11,436 nt of DNA from Lactobacillus sp. (GCA_003482405.1 DMZB01000251.1:1-11436); one strand, 5' to 3'; positions 1-7,552 are shown, numbered from the stretch's first letter. Program-made: numbers and translations. The notes: generated by a model from the letters alone, not told the origin.

Positions 1-1356
1 AATAACACCAATGACGGCGCTTAATTTCCACCAATCCTTGTTGGTAACGTAACCAGTTCCAGATAGTAGCGCAGCTGGTCCAGCGGAATATGGTGTTGTT
101 GATAGGTAAATCGAGCCACAAAATGCCAACATTAATGCTGCAAGAATATGTGGAACGCCAGCACCAATTGCAATTGAAAGAAAACCTGCATATAGCGCGG
201 AAATTTGAGTCGCCACACTTGGAAACAAGTAATGTAGGTAAAAGTAGGCAAGGAACAGGATCACGAGGACCAAAATCCAATTCATTCCGTTCAGCAAGCC
301 GCCTAATGTCTTAGAGAACCAAGGGAAAAAGCCAAGTGTCATCAGTTTTTGCGACATGAGCATAATGACTGACAGCCAAACCAGTATGTTCCAAGCGAAA
401 CTTTCCTTTAATAGATCCTTAGTTGTTAGGACGCCAGTGACTAAGAGTACGCCAACTGCAATAAAGCTAACCGCGGTTGCATCAATACCAAATTTTGTGC
501 CAACTAGCCAAAGAATAATGGCCATCACGAAAGTTGCCAGCATGATTATTTCACTAACCGACATTTTGCCCAGCTCTTGTAATCGGTCATTAGCCCAAGC
601 ATTTGCGTTAGGCGTTTCCTTGATTTCTGGTGGATATATTTTATATAAAACAAAGGGAATAACCAGTAACGAAAGAATCCCGGGAACACTTGCTGCCGCA
701 AACCACTGGAACCAGGAAATGGTGATACCTTGTGTCTTGGCCAAACCAATAGCGATTAAGTTACCTGCTAAGCCAGTCAAAAAGAGTCCGGAGGAGGCAT
801 TATTGATTTCATACTCGTTAAAAACTAAGAAGGAACCTAATTTTCGTTCTGTTCCGTTTTTAGGGTCAGAGCCCATTTCGCGCGATAAGTTATCAATGAT
901 TGGATACATAATACCGTTAACTCGAGCATTATTGCTGGGAATTCCGATTGCCAAGACGGTGTCAACAGCGGATAAAGCGTAGGCCAGTCCCAGCGTACGT
1001 TTGCCAAACAATTTGACGAAAAGATAGGCAATGCGCTTACCGAGTCCAGATTTGATAAATCCAGCTGCCATGAACATACACATTGCAACCATCCATGAGG
1101 TCGAATTACCAAATCCAGCAGTGACCTCGTTCATCTTGAAAATGCCAGCCAGCATTGCGATAGTTACGCCGATTAAAGTGGTTGCCATCATGGGCAGCGG
1201 CTTTGTAATACAGGCCACGATAGTTGCAATGAAGATTGCGAATAGATGCCAGGCTACTGGACTGATGTCAGTAGGTTTAAGTGGTGTCAATAACCATAAT
1301 ATGACACCCAAAAGGATAGGGAGAATAAAGGCTTTCCAATTAATTTTGCTAATCAT
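1..1356 (-). CDS. DASS (CitT/YflS-type) dicarboxylate transporter, 3' end cut by window edge
   Basis: Integral membrane carrier of the divalent anion:sodium symporter (DASS) family, in the branch with CitT, TtdT and plastid 2-oxoglutarate/malate translocators, which move di- and tricarboxylates and often exchange them for succinate. The frame is open for 452 codons from the ATG at 1354-1356 to base 1; family members have about 470-490 residues, so only a short tail is missing. The start is preceded by AAGGGG at 1365-1370. Visible are a hydrophobic N-terminus, many membrane segments, the first substrate/sodium motif as IPSNNAR around residues 139-145 (usually SNTAR), SSGLFLTGLAGN in the middle, HYLFPSVATQISALY, and the second motif region YLSTTPYSAGPAALL near the C-terminus. 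It is divergent from the flavoprotein gene at 1898, which suggests supply of that enzyme's substrate. The transported acid cannot be told from sequence. Confidence 0.9.
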   Translation of the reverse strand, partial: MISKINWKAFILPILLGVILWLLTPLKPTDISPVAWHLFAIFIATIVACITKPLPMMATTLIGVTIAMLAGIFKMNEVTAGFGNSTSWMVAMCMFMAAGFIKSGLGKRIAYLFVKLFGKRTLGLAYALSAVDTVLAIGIPSNNARVNGIMYPIIDNLSREMGSDPKNGTERKLGSFLVFNEYEINNASSGLFLTGLAGNLIAIGLAKTQGITISWFQWFAAASVPGILSLLVIPFVLYKIYPPEIKETPNANAWANDRLQELGKMSVSEIIMLATFVMAIILWLVGTKFGIDATAVSFIAVGVLLVTGVLTTKDLLKESFAWNILVWLSVIMLMSQKLMTLGFFPWFSKTLGGLLNGMNWILVLVILFLAYFYLHYLFPSVATQISALYAGFLSIAIGAGVPHILAALMLAFCGSIYLSTTPYSAGPAALLSGTGYVTNKDWWKLSAVIGVI

Positions 1357-1410
1357 GAAATGTACCCCTTCGATTATTATTAAATGACTAATCAGTATGA
1401 GTGTTGTGAC

Positions 1411-1434
1411 ACGATGTAACCAGCATCGTACACA
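1411..1434. promoter_or_regulatory. Inverted repeat, possible operator upstream of the transporter gene
   Basis: ACGATG at 1411-1416 and CATCGT at 1424-1429 form a perfect 6-bp inverted repeat with a 7-nt spacer. The same stretch can also be read as TGTA (1415-1418), ten bases, TACA (1429-1432), which matches the geometry of the repeat on the alcohol dehydrogenase promoter at 7552-7573. It lies about 55-80 bp upstream of the transporter start, a reasonable place for a regulator site. No protein can be assigned. Confidence 0.35.
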
Positions 1435-1563
1435 TATTGAGAAAACAATCACATGACCAGCCAGAACACACACTGTGCTTTAAAATCTTCAGGCGTAGCA
1501 TAGCTTTTATTTTATCCTTGTTGTTGAAATGTGGGACTCACTAAGCAGACCATTGAGAAGCTG

Positions 1564-1678
1564 AAAGATTGATGTGACAGGAAACTAAGGGAGCTAGGGA
1601 ACTGTTAATAAACTCACGTTTTGAACAGAAAAGAACGGTAAAAACAACTACAACCGAGTTAATCCATCAATCTTTTTT
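1564..1678 (+). other. Long-range inverted repeat with inner hairpins and T-run (possible leader RNA, attenuator or small RNA)
   Basis: AAAGATTGATG at 1564-1574 is perfectly complementary to CATCAATCTTT at 1665-1675, and the right arm runs into TTTTTT, so an 11-bp closing helix would end like a terminator on the plus strand. Inside are two smaller possible hairpins: CTGTT (1602-1606) with AACAG (1624-1628), topped by AAAC/GTTT around a TCAC loop, and CGGT (1636-1639) with ACCG (1653-1656). This would be a multibranched RNA of about 115 nt located 220 bp before the flavoprotein gene. It matches no riboswitch class I recognise, and the closing helix is AT-rich and spans 90 nt, so it could be chance. 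Confidence 0.3.
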
Positions 1679-1804
1679 ATGAGAATATTATTTTATGTTG
1701 GTGAAAACGAGGTGTCTTCTTGAAATTCTAACGATAATAATGATGAATTTGATCAATTTTTTACTACCAAGTCGGGGATTGAGACGTATTCGCTAAAAAA
1801 GTGA

Positions 1805-1832
1805 TTGCCTTTTGTGAGTAACTCGTTATATT
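1805..1832 (+). promoter_or_regulatory. Candidate sigma-A promoter for the flavoprotein gene
   Basis: TTGCCT (1805-1810) and TATATT (1827-1832) are separated by 16 bp and resemble -35 and -10 elements (4/6 and 5/6 matches). Transcription would start about 60 bp before the ATG at 1898. A second TTGACG at 1831-1836 followed by TTTAAA at 1856-1861 (19-bp spacing) is a weaker alternative. Neither is strong, so control by an activator is possible. Confidence 0.3.
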
Positions 1833-1897
1833 GACGCTGTGAACAACCACACGGCTTTAAAATTTTTCGAGATTAAAATGCAAAGGAATGTTTTTTT

Positions 1898-4270
1898 ATG
1901 AAATTACTCGAAATTGTCGGCACAAACGCTGATAAATCATATAACAGAGAATTATTAGAATACATGCAGCGTCATTTTCAACAAGAGAGCACAATTGAAA
2001 TCGCCGAAATTAATAATCTGCCCTTATTCAAGGAACAAGCGGTCGGGGTCGAATTACCTAAAGCAATTGCGCAGCTGGCAGGCCGGGTTGAGGCAGCTGA
2101 TGGCGTTGTTATCGGTGTACCAGAATATGATCATTCAATTCCTGCTGCATTAAAGAGTGTGATTGAATGGCTGTCATGTACGATTCATCCTTTTGATGGC
2201 AAACCTATTATGATTGTTGGAACATCGCTGGGTATTCAGGGGACTTCACGAGCACAGGATGAACTTCGGAGAATTTTAAACGCACCCGGCGTGGCTGCAA
2301 ATGTGTTACCCGGCAATGAATTCATGCTGAGTTTTGCGCCAAAAGCGTTTGATTCGGCCGGTAGTCTCGCAGATGAAGACACGGTTAAATTTTTAGAGAG
2401 TTGCTTCAAACATTTCATGCAGTTAATAAAAACGCAAAATGGGAAACAAACATTGGCCACAAGATGGGACGCCAATTACGATGTCGTGGTGCTTGGATTT
2501 GGTGGTGCCGGTGCATCAGCCGCTAGATTTGCGGCCGACGGTGGTGCCAAAGTGCTAATTGTTGAAGCGGCTCCATTTGGACGTGAGGGTGGAAATACAC
2601 GATATTCTGCTCAGCATGTTGTTATGGGTGAAAGTCTCACTGATTTGACGGACTACTATCATGATTTGAATCGCCCGTTTATAACACCAGAGAAAACATT
2701 ACAGGCTTATCTGAAGGGAATGAATCAGATTCCCGCCTACTTTAATGACTACTTAGGTATTCATGCGGTCAGCTGGAAACACGACATCAAGCCAGGGGAT
2801 GCGGTTGCAATTAAGAAGACAATGGCAGAATATCCTGAGTTTAAGGGGAGTCGAACCGTTGACTTTGCATTAGTTCACAAACGGGACAAAGATGCCGGCT
2901 TGTGGAAGGTATTGCGACAAAAAGTGCTGGACCGACATGACCAAATTGATATTTGGTTAGATTCGCGTGCTCGTCATTTGATTCAAGAACCAGGTACGGG
3001 GGTTGTTCGCGGTGTTCAGGTGGAACGAAATGGTAAGCGACTCAATGTGCATGCCAAAAATGGGGTCGTGTTAGCTCTTGGCGGGTTTGAAAACAACCCA
3101 GAACTCGTTCAAACTTATCTTCACAGCTCACGGTTAACACCATTAGGGACACTATATAATCGCGGTGACGGTGTTAAAATGGCACAATCAGTTGGTGCTA
3201 AGATGTGGCATATGACGAACTATGAGTCTCATGGCATTTTGCCAGGAATTACGTTCAAAGAATCCCCTGACGAGAGAGGTCGGCAAATTGAACATTGGCC
3301 GTTGCTGAAACAAGGCAGTATTTTGGTGATTGCGGATGATGGGACGCGATACTTTCCAGAGGATGCACCACATCGACACGGCCATATCCGTACTCATGGT
3401 TCATGGCTCATTCCAATGAAAAATCAGCATCCTTATCTAGTTTTCGACCAGGCACAGTATGATGACTTTAACCATGAACTAAAGCAAGAAGGCCGTTTAC
3501 CATATCCAGAATTTATGAAAAAATTAGTCTCGGCAACAACCCTCGCAGAATTAGCTGATCAGATGGGTGTGCCTCAAAATAACCTTGAACAAACAGTGGC
3601 GAGATTTAATCAGTTTAAGCGTGATGGTCAAGATTACGAGTTTGGACGGAATACGGATAGTATGCGTAGTTTTGATGGAGGTCCATACTATGCAATTGCG
3701 GCAGCCAACGATGTGTTGAATACTCAAGGCGGCCCACAGCGTGACGAGAATGCCCAGATCATTGATACGAACGCTCATCCAATTCCTCATCTTTATGGTG
3801 CTGGTGAGCTAGGTGGAATTGTTGCAAACTGTTATCAAGGTGGCGGTAATTTAGCAGAGTGTTTAATCTTCGGTAAATTAGCTGGTGAAAATGCTGCTGT
3901 TGAAAAAGATGATGCAGATGATGTGAATGTTGAAAATCAACACCGCGTTAATGACATCATGGACGCGGAAAGTGCGATGAAAGTTGACTTGAAAGCGGAC
4001 CAGTATGTAGGTAGTTCAAACAGCGGCCTTGGTGGTACGATTACAGTGCGAGTTACTTATCAAAATCATCAGATCGAAAATGTTGAAGTTATGCAGCATC
4101 ATGAAAGTGAAGACGTTGGCCTAGTCGCCGTCGACCAATTACCAAAGGAAATCGTCGCTGCCAATTCAACTGATGTGGATGCTGTATCGGGCGCTTCAGC
4201 CTCTAGTCGAGCAATTAAAGAAGCCGTTAACGATGCTTTAAAGAAGGCAGATACGCAAACAACACATTAG
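1898..4270 (+). CDS. Three-domain flavinylated NAD(P)H-dependent ene-reductase (fumarate reductase-like flavoprotein)
   Basis: A 790-residue soluble flavoprotein predicted to reduce the C=C bond of an unsaturated carboxylate with NAD(P)H. Residues 1-180 are a flavodoxin-like NAD(P)H:FMN reductase domain with the signature GVPEYDHSIPAALKSVIEW at 73-91. Residues 193-670 are a fumarate reductase/FAD_binding_2 domain with dinucleotide motif GFGGAG (200-205), EGGNTRYS (230-237) and HLYGAGELGG (631-640). Residues 695-785 are an FMN-binding domain with D761-A-V-S-G-A-S767, so FMN should be attached to Ser767 by ApbE, encoded next door. There is no signal peptide, so it is cytosolic. The ATG at 1898 follows AAAGGA at 1882-1887. 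The usual HHTMGG and GANRLGGN motifs of fumarate reductases appear as VLNTQGG and ANCYQGGGN, so the substrate may be another enoate. Lactobacillus hydroxycinnamate reductase HcrB is a plausible relative from memory. Confidence 0.88.
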   Translation: MKLLEIVGTNADKSYNRELLEYMQRHFQQESTIEIAEINNLPLFKEQAVGVELPKAIAQLAGRVEAADGVVIGVPEYDHSIPAALKSVIEWLSCTIHPFDGKPIMIVGTSLGIQGTSRAQDELRRILNAPGVAANVLPGNEFMLSFAPKAFDSAGSLADEDTVKFLESCFKHFMQLIKTQNGKQTLATRWDANYDVVVLGFGGAGASAARFAADGGAKVLIVEAAPFGREGGNTRYSAQHVVMGESLTDLTDYYHDLNRPFITPEKTLQAYLKGMNQIPAYFNDYLGIHAVSWKHDIKPGDAVAIKKTMAEYPEFKGSRTVDFALVHKRDKDAGLWKVLRQKVLDRHDQIDIWLDSRARHLIQEPGTGVVRGVQVERNGKRLNVHAKNGVVLALGGFENNPELVQTYLHSSRLTPLGTLYNRGDGVKMAQSVGAKMWHMTNYESHGILPGITFKESPDERGRQIEHWPLLKQGSILVIADDGTRYFPEDAPHRHGHIRTHGSWLIPMKNQHPYLVFDQAQYDDFNHELKQEGRLPYPEFMKKLVSATTLAELADQMGVPQNNLEQTVARFNQFKRDGQDYEFGRNTDSMRSFDGGPYYAIAAANDVLNTQGGPQRDENAQIIDTNAHPIPHLYGAGELGGIVANCYQGGGNLAECLIFGKLAGENAAVEKDDADDVNVENQHRVNDIMDAESAMKVDLKADQYVGSSNSGLGGTITVRVTYQNHQIENVEVMQHHESEDVGLVAVDQLPKEIVAANSTDVDAVSGASASSRAIKEAVNDALKKADTQTTH

Positions 4271-4323
4271 GATTTGTATTTGAACAACTAGGGATGTTTA
4301 CGAACTTATTTGACTACTAAAAG

Positions 4324-4370
4324 ACCGATGCACAGGCATTTTTATCCTGTTGCACCGGTTTTTTGTTTTT
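4324..4370. terminator. Rho-independent terminator, probably bidirectional
   Basis: The arms ACCGATGCACAGG (4324-4336) and CCTGTTGCACCGGT (4346-4359) form a GC-rich stem with one mismatch and one bulge around a 9-nt loop. TTTTTTG and more T residues follow on the plus strand, ending the flavoprotein transcript about 55 bp after its stop. On the minus strand the stem is followed by TCTTTTAG, so it may also stop apbE transcripts arriving from the right. Confidence 0.85.
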
Positions 4371-4395
4371 ACTCAATTTTTATATTTGTTGCCTT

Positions 4396-5346
4396 CTATT
4401 TTGTTAGCTGCAATCGATGTTGAACACTGACTAAATCGACAGTGTCGTCATCGTAGACGAAGGCCGCACCGTAAATGTCGTCACGCCCTTCACCCCAACC
4501 TGGAATGGGTTTGCCAGCGAAGAATAAACGCTTAGTTTCGATTTCACAAGTGATGGAGTCACGCGCAAAGATGGTGACACCGCTAACGTGAGTCTGCAGG
4601 GGATGACCTGTTTGTGGACTTAGTAAGTGATGATAACGGTGACCATTTTGTACTAGGACACGCTCATAAGTGCCCGATGTAACGGCTGAACCAGCTGGCA
4701 TTGACACAGTCAGTAGATCTTGACCACGCGCTTTGGTCGGTGCTTGTACTCCGGCGATCCAACGACCATTTGTGCGGCGTGGCGAGTCACCAACAAATTC
4801 AATGTTGCCACCAAGGTTGATGATTCCAGCGGAGACGCCATAGGCGCGCCAAAGATCGCGAATACGATCCGCGATGTAGCCCTTGGCAATCCCACCCAAG
4901 TCCAGTTCCATACCTGCTTGAGTTAGGAATACTGTTTGATCAGTTGCGTTTAAAGCAACGTTATCTGGGTCGATCAGATTTAGACGATGGTTAATATCGG
5001 TTTCACTCGGTACGTTTGCATCGGCAAAACCAATTTTCCAGAGCTTTACCAGCGGTCCAATCAGGGCGTTAAAGCCAAAACGTTGTTTGCTTTGTTCAAC
5101 TGCCATGGCGACCAGTGAAAACGTGCTTGGAGATACTTGCACGGGTTCCTGACCGGAGGCGTTATTGACAGACATAACCTCTGAAACTGGAGCGTTAACC
5201 GTTAGTTGGCGTTCATAATGTTGAATGAGCGCAATGCTGTCGTCCAAAATTTTTTCATTTGTTTCACCCATGAGTGTGAGCACAATGTTTGTGCCAAGTG
5301 CGTGAGTTGTTTTAGTTAATTTTGCGTTAGAAAGATTATTAATCAT
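4396..5346 (-). CDS. apbE: ApbE family FAD:protein FMN transferase (cytosolic)
   Basis: A Mg-dependent flavin transferase that takes FMN from FAD and joins it to Ser/Thr in D-x-x-S-G-A-S/T motifs. The 316-residue protein spans the whole family: AlGTNIVLTL near residue 16, LDLGGIAKGYIAD at 148-160, NLGGN at 177-181, SAVTSGTYERV at 220-230, and HHLLSPQTGHPL at 239-250. The C-terminal metal-site helix, usually with Asp before Thr, reads CEIETKRLFF (267-276), with Glu in the Asp place. The N-terminus is polar, with no signal peptide or lipobox Cys, unlike the many exported ApbE lipoproteins, so it should modify cytosolic proteins. The flavoprotein encoded tail-to-tail at 1898-4270 carries the target motif. 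It starts 39 bp after the GntR regulator gene on the same strand, so the two are probably cotranscribed. The ribosome binding site (AAAGGCG) is modest. Confidence 0.92.
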   Translation of the reverse strand: MINNLSNAKLTKTTHALGTNIVLTLMGETNEKILDDSIALIQHYERQLTVNAPVSEVMSVNNASGQEPVQVSPSTFSLVAMAVEQSKQRFGFNALIGPLVKLWKIGFADANVPSETDINHRLNLIDPDNVALNATDQTVFLTQAGMELDLGGIAKGYIADRIRDLWRAYGVSAGIINLGGNIEFVGDSPRRTNGRWIAGVQAPTKARGQDLLTVSMPAGSAVTSGTYERVLVQNGHRYHHLLSPQTGHPLQTHVSGVTIFARDSITCEIETKRLFFAGKPIPGWGEGRDDIYGAAFVYDDDTVDLVSVQHRLQLTK

Positions 5347-5385
5347 ATAAAGCGCCTTTGTAGAGTTAGATTGAGTGGTGTGTAA

Positions 5386-6150
5386 TCAATTAGCAGCTTT
5401 AACTTGTAAATTGACATTGAGTGCGTATACATCGCTACGGTAGGAAGCAAGTGATAATTCAACCGGTTTATTGTGATTGTCGAAGCCTGTTGTTTCGCTG
5501 AAAAGGATTGGCGCGCCGGTTTCCACGTGGAGTTGTTTTGATGTGAAGTCATCAGCCGAAATTGCTGTCAACTGGCGATTAACAGATTGCACACTAATGT
5601 TATACTTTTCGGTCATTAAGACATAAAGGGAGTTATGATCAAGATCTTCATTAATGACACCATGCATTAATTTATCTGATAAGTACGTCTTAACGTAAAC
5701 AATTGGCCGATCGTCCCCAGACCGTAAACGTTCTAAGACCACGACTTTTGAATTGTCAGGTAGTTGTAATCGTTTTTGAATTTCAGGTAATGCTGTTTCG
5801 ATGCTGGCCTTAAGGAGGTTGGTTGTTGGGGTAACGCCCTCGCGCTTCATTTCAGAAGCAAAGGGTTCAAGCGTTTGAATGAATTCACCATAGATTTTTG
5901 GCGTGGAAATGAATGTTCCTTTTGCTTTTAACCGATCCAGATATCCCTGCGAGGCTAGTTCTGAAAATGCTTGCCTAACGGTTGTTCGTGAGATGTTAAG
6001 CACTTTGGCAAATTCTTTTTCTGGTGGCACCATTTCACCATTTTTCAGAGAGCCATTTTTAATGCTGGTGATTAAAGCCTGTTCCAATTGATAGTACAGT
6101 GGAACAGGTGTATTACGATCAAGATTAATTTGTTCATAAATCTCATTCAT
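5386..6150 (-). CDS. GntR family (HutC/UTRA subfamily) transcriptional regulator
   Basis: A 254-residue DNA-binding regulator. Residues about 16-83 are a winged helix-turn-helix of GntR type, with PLYYQLEQAL, NGEMVPPEKEFAKVLNISR, TTVRQAFSELASQGYLDR and KGTFIS in the expected order. Residues about 100-245 form a UTRA ligand-binding domain, ending in ELSLASYRSDVYALNVNLQV. UTRA regulators usually sense a sugar phosphate, amino acid derivative or other small metabolite and act as repressors. The ATG at 6148-6150 follows AGGAAG. A terminator upstream separates it from the alcohol dehydrogenase gene, so it has its own promoter, and apbE lies 39 bp downstream. Its targets could be apbE and the flavoprotein, the sugar genes to the right, or both; the sequence does not decide. 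Confidence 0.92.
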   Translation of the reverse strand: MNEIYEQINLDRNTPVPLYYQLEQALITSIKNGSLKNGEMVPPEKEFAKVLNISRTTVRQAFSELASQGYLDRLKAKGTFISTPKIYGEFIQTLEPFASEMKREGVTPTTNLLKASIETALPEIQKRLQLPDNSKVVVLERLRSGDDRPIVYVKTYLSDKLMHGVINEDLDHNSLYVLMTEKYNISVQSVNRQLTAISADDFTSKQLHVETGAPILFSETTGFDNHNKPVELSLASYRSDVYALNVNLQVKAAN

Positions 6151-6173
6151 GGGTGAACACTTCCTGTGTTTAT

Positions 6174-6194
6174 TGTTATGACATTAATCTAACA
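6174..6194. promoter_or_regulatory. Inverted repeat upstream of the GntR regulator gene, possible autoregulatory site
   Basis: TGTTA (6174-6178) and TAACA (6190-6194) form a 5-bp inverted repeat with an 11-bp spacer, 24-44 bp before the regulator start. This is where an autoregulatory operator would lie. It does not match the GT-N4-AC core common for HutC-type operators, and I see no strong promoter hexamers around it, so the call is tentative. Confidence 0.25.
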
Positions 6195-6243
6195 GAAAGT
6201 AAGTAGTTCCGCAAACTTTCTTCTTAGACGCTTCAACACGGCC

Positions 6244-6283
6244 AAAAAAGCGATTCAAAGGCTTAAATTGTCCCTTTGAATCG
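6244..6283 (-). terminator. Rho-independent terminator of the iron alcohol dehydrogenase gene
   Basis: CGATTCAAAGG (6251-6261) and CCTTTGAATCG (6273-6283) form a perfect 11-bp stem with an 11-nt loop. Read on the minus strand, the stem is followed by C and six T residues (6244-6249). It sits 41 bp after the dehydrogenase stop and isolates that gene from the regulator-apbE pair. Confidence 0.9.
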
Positions 6284-6324
6284 TTTGTCTTATGACGTTA
6301 TTCAGTTTTAAGCGGGTTAAGTAC

Positions 6325-7515
6325 TTAAAAGGCGAGTTTATAAATATTAACGACATCCTGCCAATGTTCGGGCTTAAATTGTCCTAATGTGTTATCCTGA
6401 CCGTCTTGGTAGCGGACAGCGCCCTTGGCCATTTTTTCAAACTGAGATTGATCAGGAACTCCCAAGCCGCGCAAGTTTGTTGGGATGCCAAGAACGTTGG
6501 TATAGAATTTTTTGAGTCGCGTAATACCTTCAAGTGCGACAGCATTTTCATCACGAGCGTTAAGGGACACGCCCATGACATTGACTGCAAATTGTACGAA
6601 CATATCCGGATTTGCTTTGTAAACATAAGTCATCCAAGCGGGCATGATGACCGACATTCCAGCACCGTGTGGAATATTGTATAAACCACTAACTTCATGT
6701 TCGATTTCATGGCTGTCCCAGTTTTGTTGCCGTCCCATACCAAGAACATCGTTATGAGCCATTGTTGCACTTAAGCCAATTTGTGACCATGCATCATAAT
6801 CGGTTGGGTCTGCCAACACCTTAGGCGCGATTTGCATAATGGTTCTCATCGCTGATTCACATAGACCATCAATTAGTTCAGTATGTTTTGTTTGCGTAAA
6901 GTAACGTTCAAAAATGTGTGTCGTAGTATCCGCAATGCCATAAGCAATCTGCTTTTTGGGTAGTGTGTAAAATATTTCTGGATCAATGATGCTAAATTGC
7001 GGATACATTAGTGGACTCACGAAGGTTCGCTTATGGTCAATCTCTGTATTAGTAATGACCGATGGATTTGACACCTCACTACCAGATGCTGGAATCGTTA
7101 AGACCACAGCAAGTGGCAGTGCAGACGTAATTTCAACATTTCCTTCGTACAAGTCCTGCCAAACATCTCCAGTGTAGTTTGCGCCACCAGCAATTCCCTT
7201 GGCAGTATCAATAACACTGCCGCCACCAACGGCTAAAAGAAAATCAATGTGGTTTTGTTTAACGAGGTTAATGCCTTCCTCAACTTTATCGAAGTGGGGG
7301 TTGGCTACAATGCCAGTTAGTTCAGTGAATGCAATACCCTGTGCAGTTAAACTTTGTTTGATGTCTGGTAATAGTCCACTAGTTGTTAGGTAGCTACTAC
7401 CGGTGTTTAACAAGAGCACATGCTTGGCATGACCTGCAAGCTTCTGGCCGACTTCTTTATGGGATCCTTTACCAAATACAACGCGCACTGGATTGTAAAA
7501 TTCAAAATTTTCCAT
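6325..7515 (-). CDS. Iron-dependent alcohol dehydrogenase (YqhD/BdhA-like)
   Basis: A 396-residue group III alcohol dehydrogenase expected to interconvert short aldehydes and alcohols with NAD(P)H. The nucleotide-binding motif GGGSVIDTAKG is at 97-107. The metal ligands appear to be Asp196 and His200 (AYGIADTTTHIFERYF), His269 (QNWDSHEIEHEVSG) and His283 (YNIPHGAGMSV), with the spacing of the E. coli aldehyde reductase YqhD and clostridial butanol dehydrogenases. Length is full for the family. The ATG at 7513-7515 has GAGGAG at 7525-7530; a nearby ATG at 7518-7520 is out of frame. The gene is divergent from the aldolase operon and its promoter has a perfect cre box, so catabolite repression is likely. 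I infer that it reduces the aldehyde released by the DeoC-like enzyme and reoxidises a cofactor. Exact substrate and cofactor are not shown. Confidence 0.93.
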   Translation of the reverse strand: MENFEFYNPVRVVFGKGSHKEVGQKLAGHAKHVLLLNTGSSYLTTSGLLPDIKQSLTAQGIAFTELTGIVANPHFDKVEEGINLVKQNHIDFLLAVGGGSVIDTAKGIAGGANYTGDVWQDLYEGNVEITSALPLAVVLTIPASGSEVSNPSVITNTEIDHKRTFVSPLMYPQFSIIDPEIFYTLPKKQIAYGIADTTTHIFERYFTQTKHTELIDGLCESAMRTIMQIAPKVLADPTDYDAWSQIGLSATMAHNDVLGMGRQQNWDSHEIEHEVSGLYNIPHGAGMSVIMPAWMTYVYKANPDMFVQFAVNVMGVSLNARDENAVALEGITRLKKFYTNVLGIPTNLRGLGVPDQSQFEKMAKGAVRYQDGQDNTLGQFKPEHWQDVVNIYKLAF

Positions 7516-7538
7516 TTCATAACGCTCCTCATTTAAAT

Positions 7539-7552
7539 TGATACCGCTTTCA
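7539..7552. promoter_or_regulatory. cre box (CcpA site) at the iron dehydrogenase promoter
   Basis: TGATACCGCTTTCA matches the 14-base consensus TGWNANCGNTNWCA at every fixed position. It lies just downstream of the -10 element of the leftward promoter, around the expected transcription start, where CcpA binding would block transcription. Confidence 0.85.

Larger units (their letters stand above)
1357..1897. other. Long divergent intergenic region, no protein gene seen
   Basis: This AT-rich 541-bp stretch lies between the divergent transporter and flavoprotein genes. I find no convincing coding frame with a ribosome binding site. It holds an inverted repeat near the transporter gene, a long-range inverted repeat followed by a T-run, and weak candidate promoter elements for the flavoprotein gene. 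Its length is unusual for a simple divergent promoter and leaves room for a structured leader or a small RNA. I see no cre box and no T-box motif here. Confidence 0.6.

Noticed and set aside
356..982. Plus-strand open frame of 208 codons
   Set aside because: It is the complement of the transporter gene, whose minus-strand frame has clear DASS motifs; the plus-strand product has no recognisable domain and no ribosome binding site.
1684..1697. cre-like match near TGAAAACG in the divergent intergenic region
   Set aside because: The right half of the consensus fails at several fixed positions, so it is not called.
1748..1757. TTGATCAA palindrome as an FNR/Flp-type site
   Set aside because: It lacks the four-base spacer of the TTGAT-N4-ATCAA consensus, and short AT-rich palindromes are expected by chance here.
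1564..1897. T-box or FMN riboswitch before the flavoprotein gene
   Set aside because: Neither the T-box sequence nor the conserved FMN-riboswitch helices are seen, and no amino acid-related gene follows.
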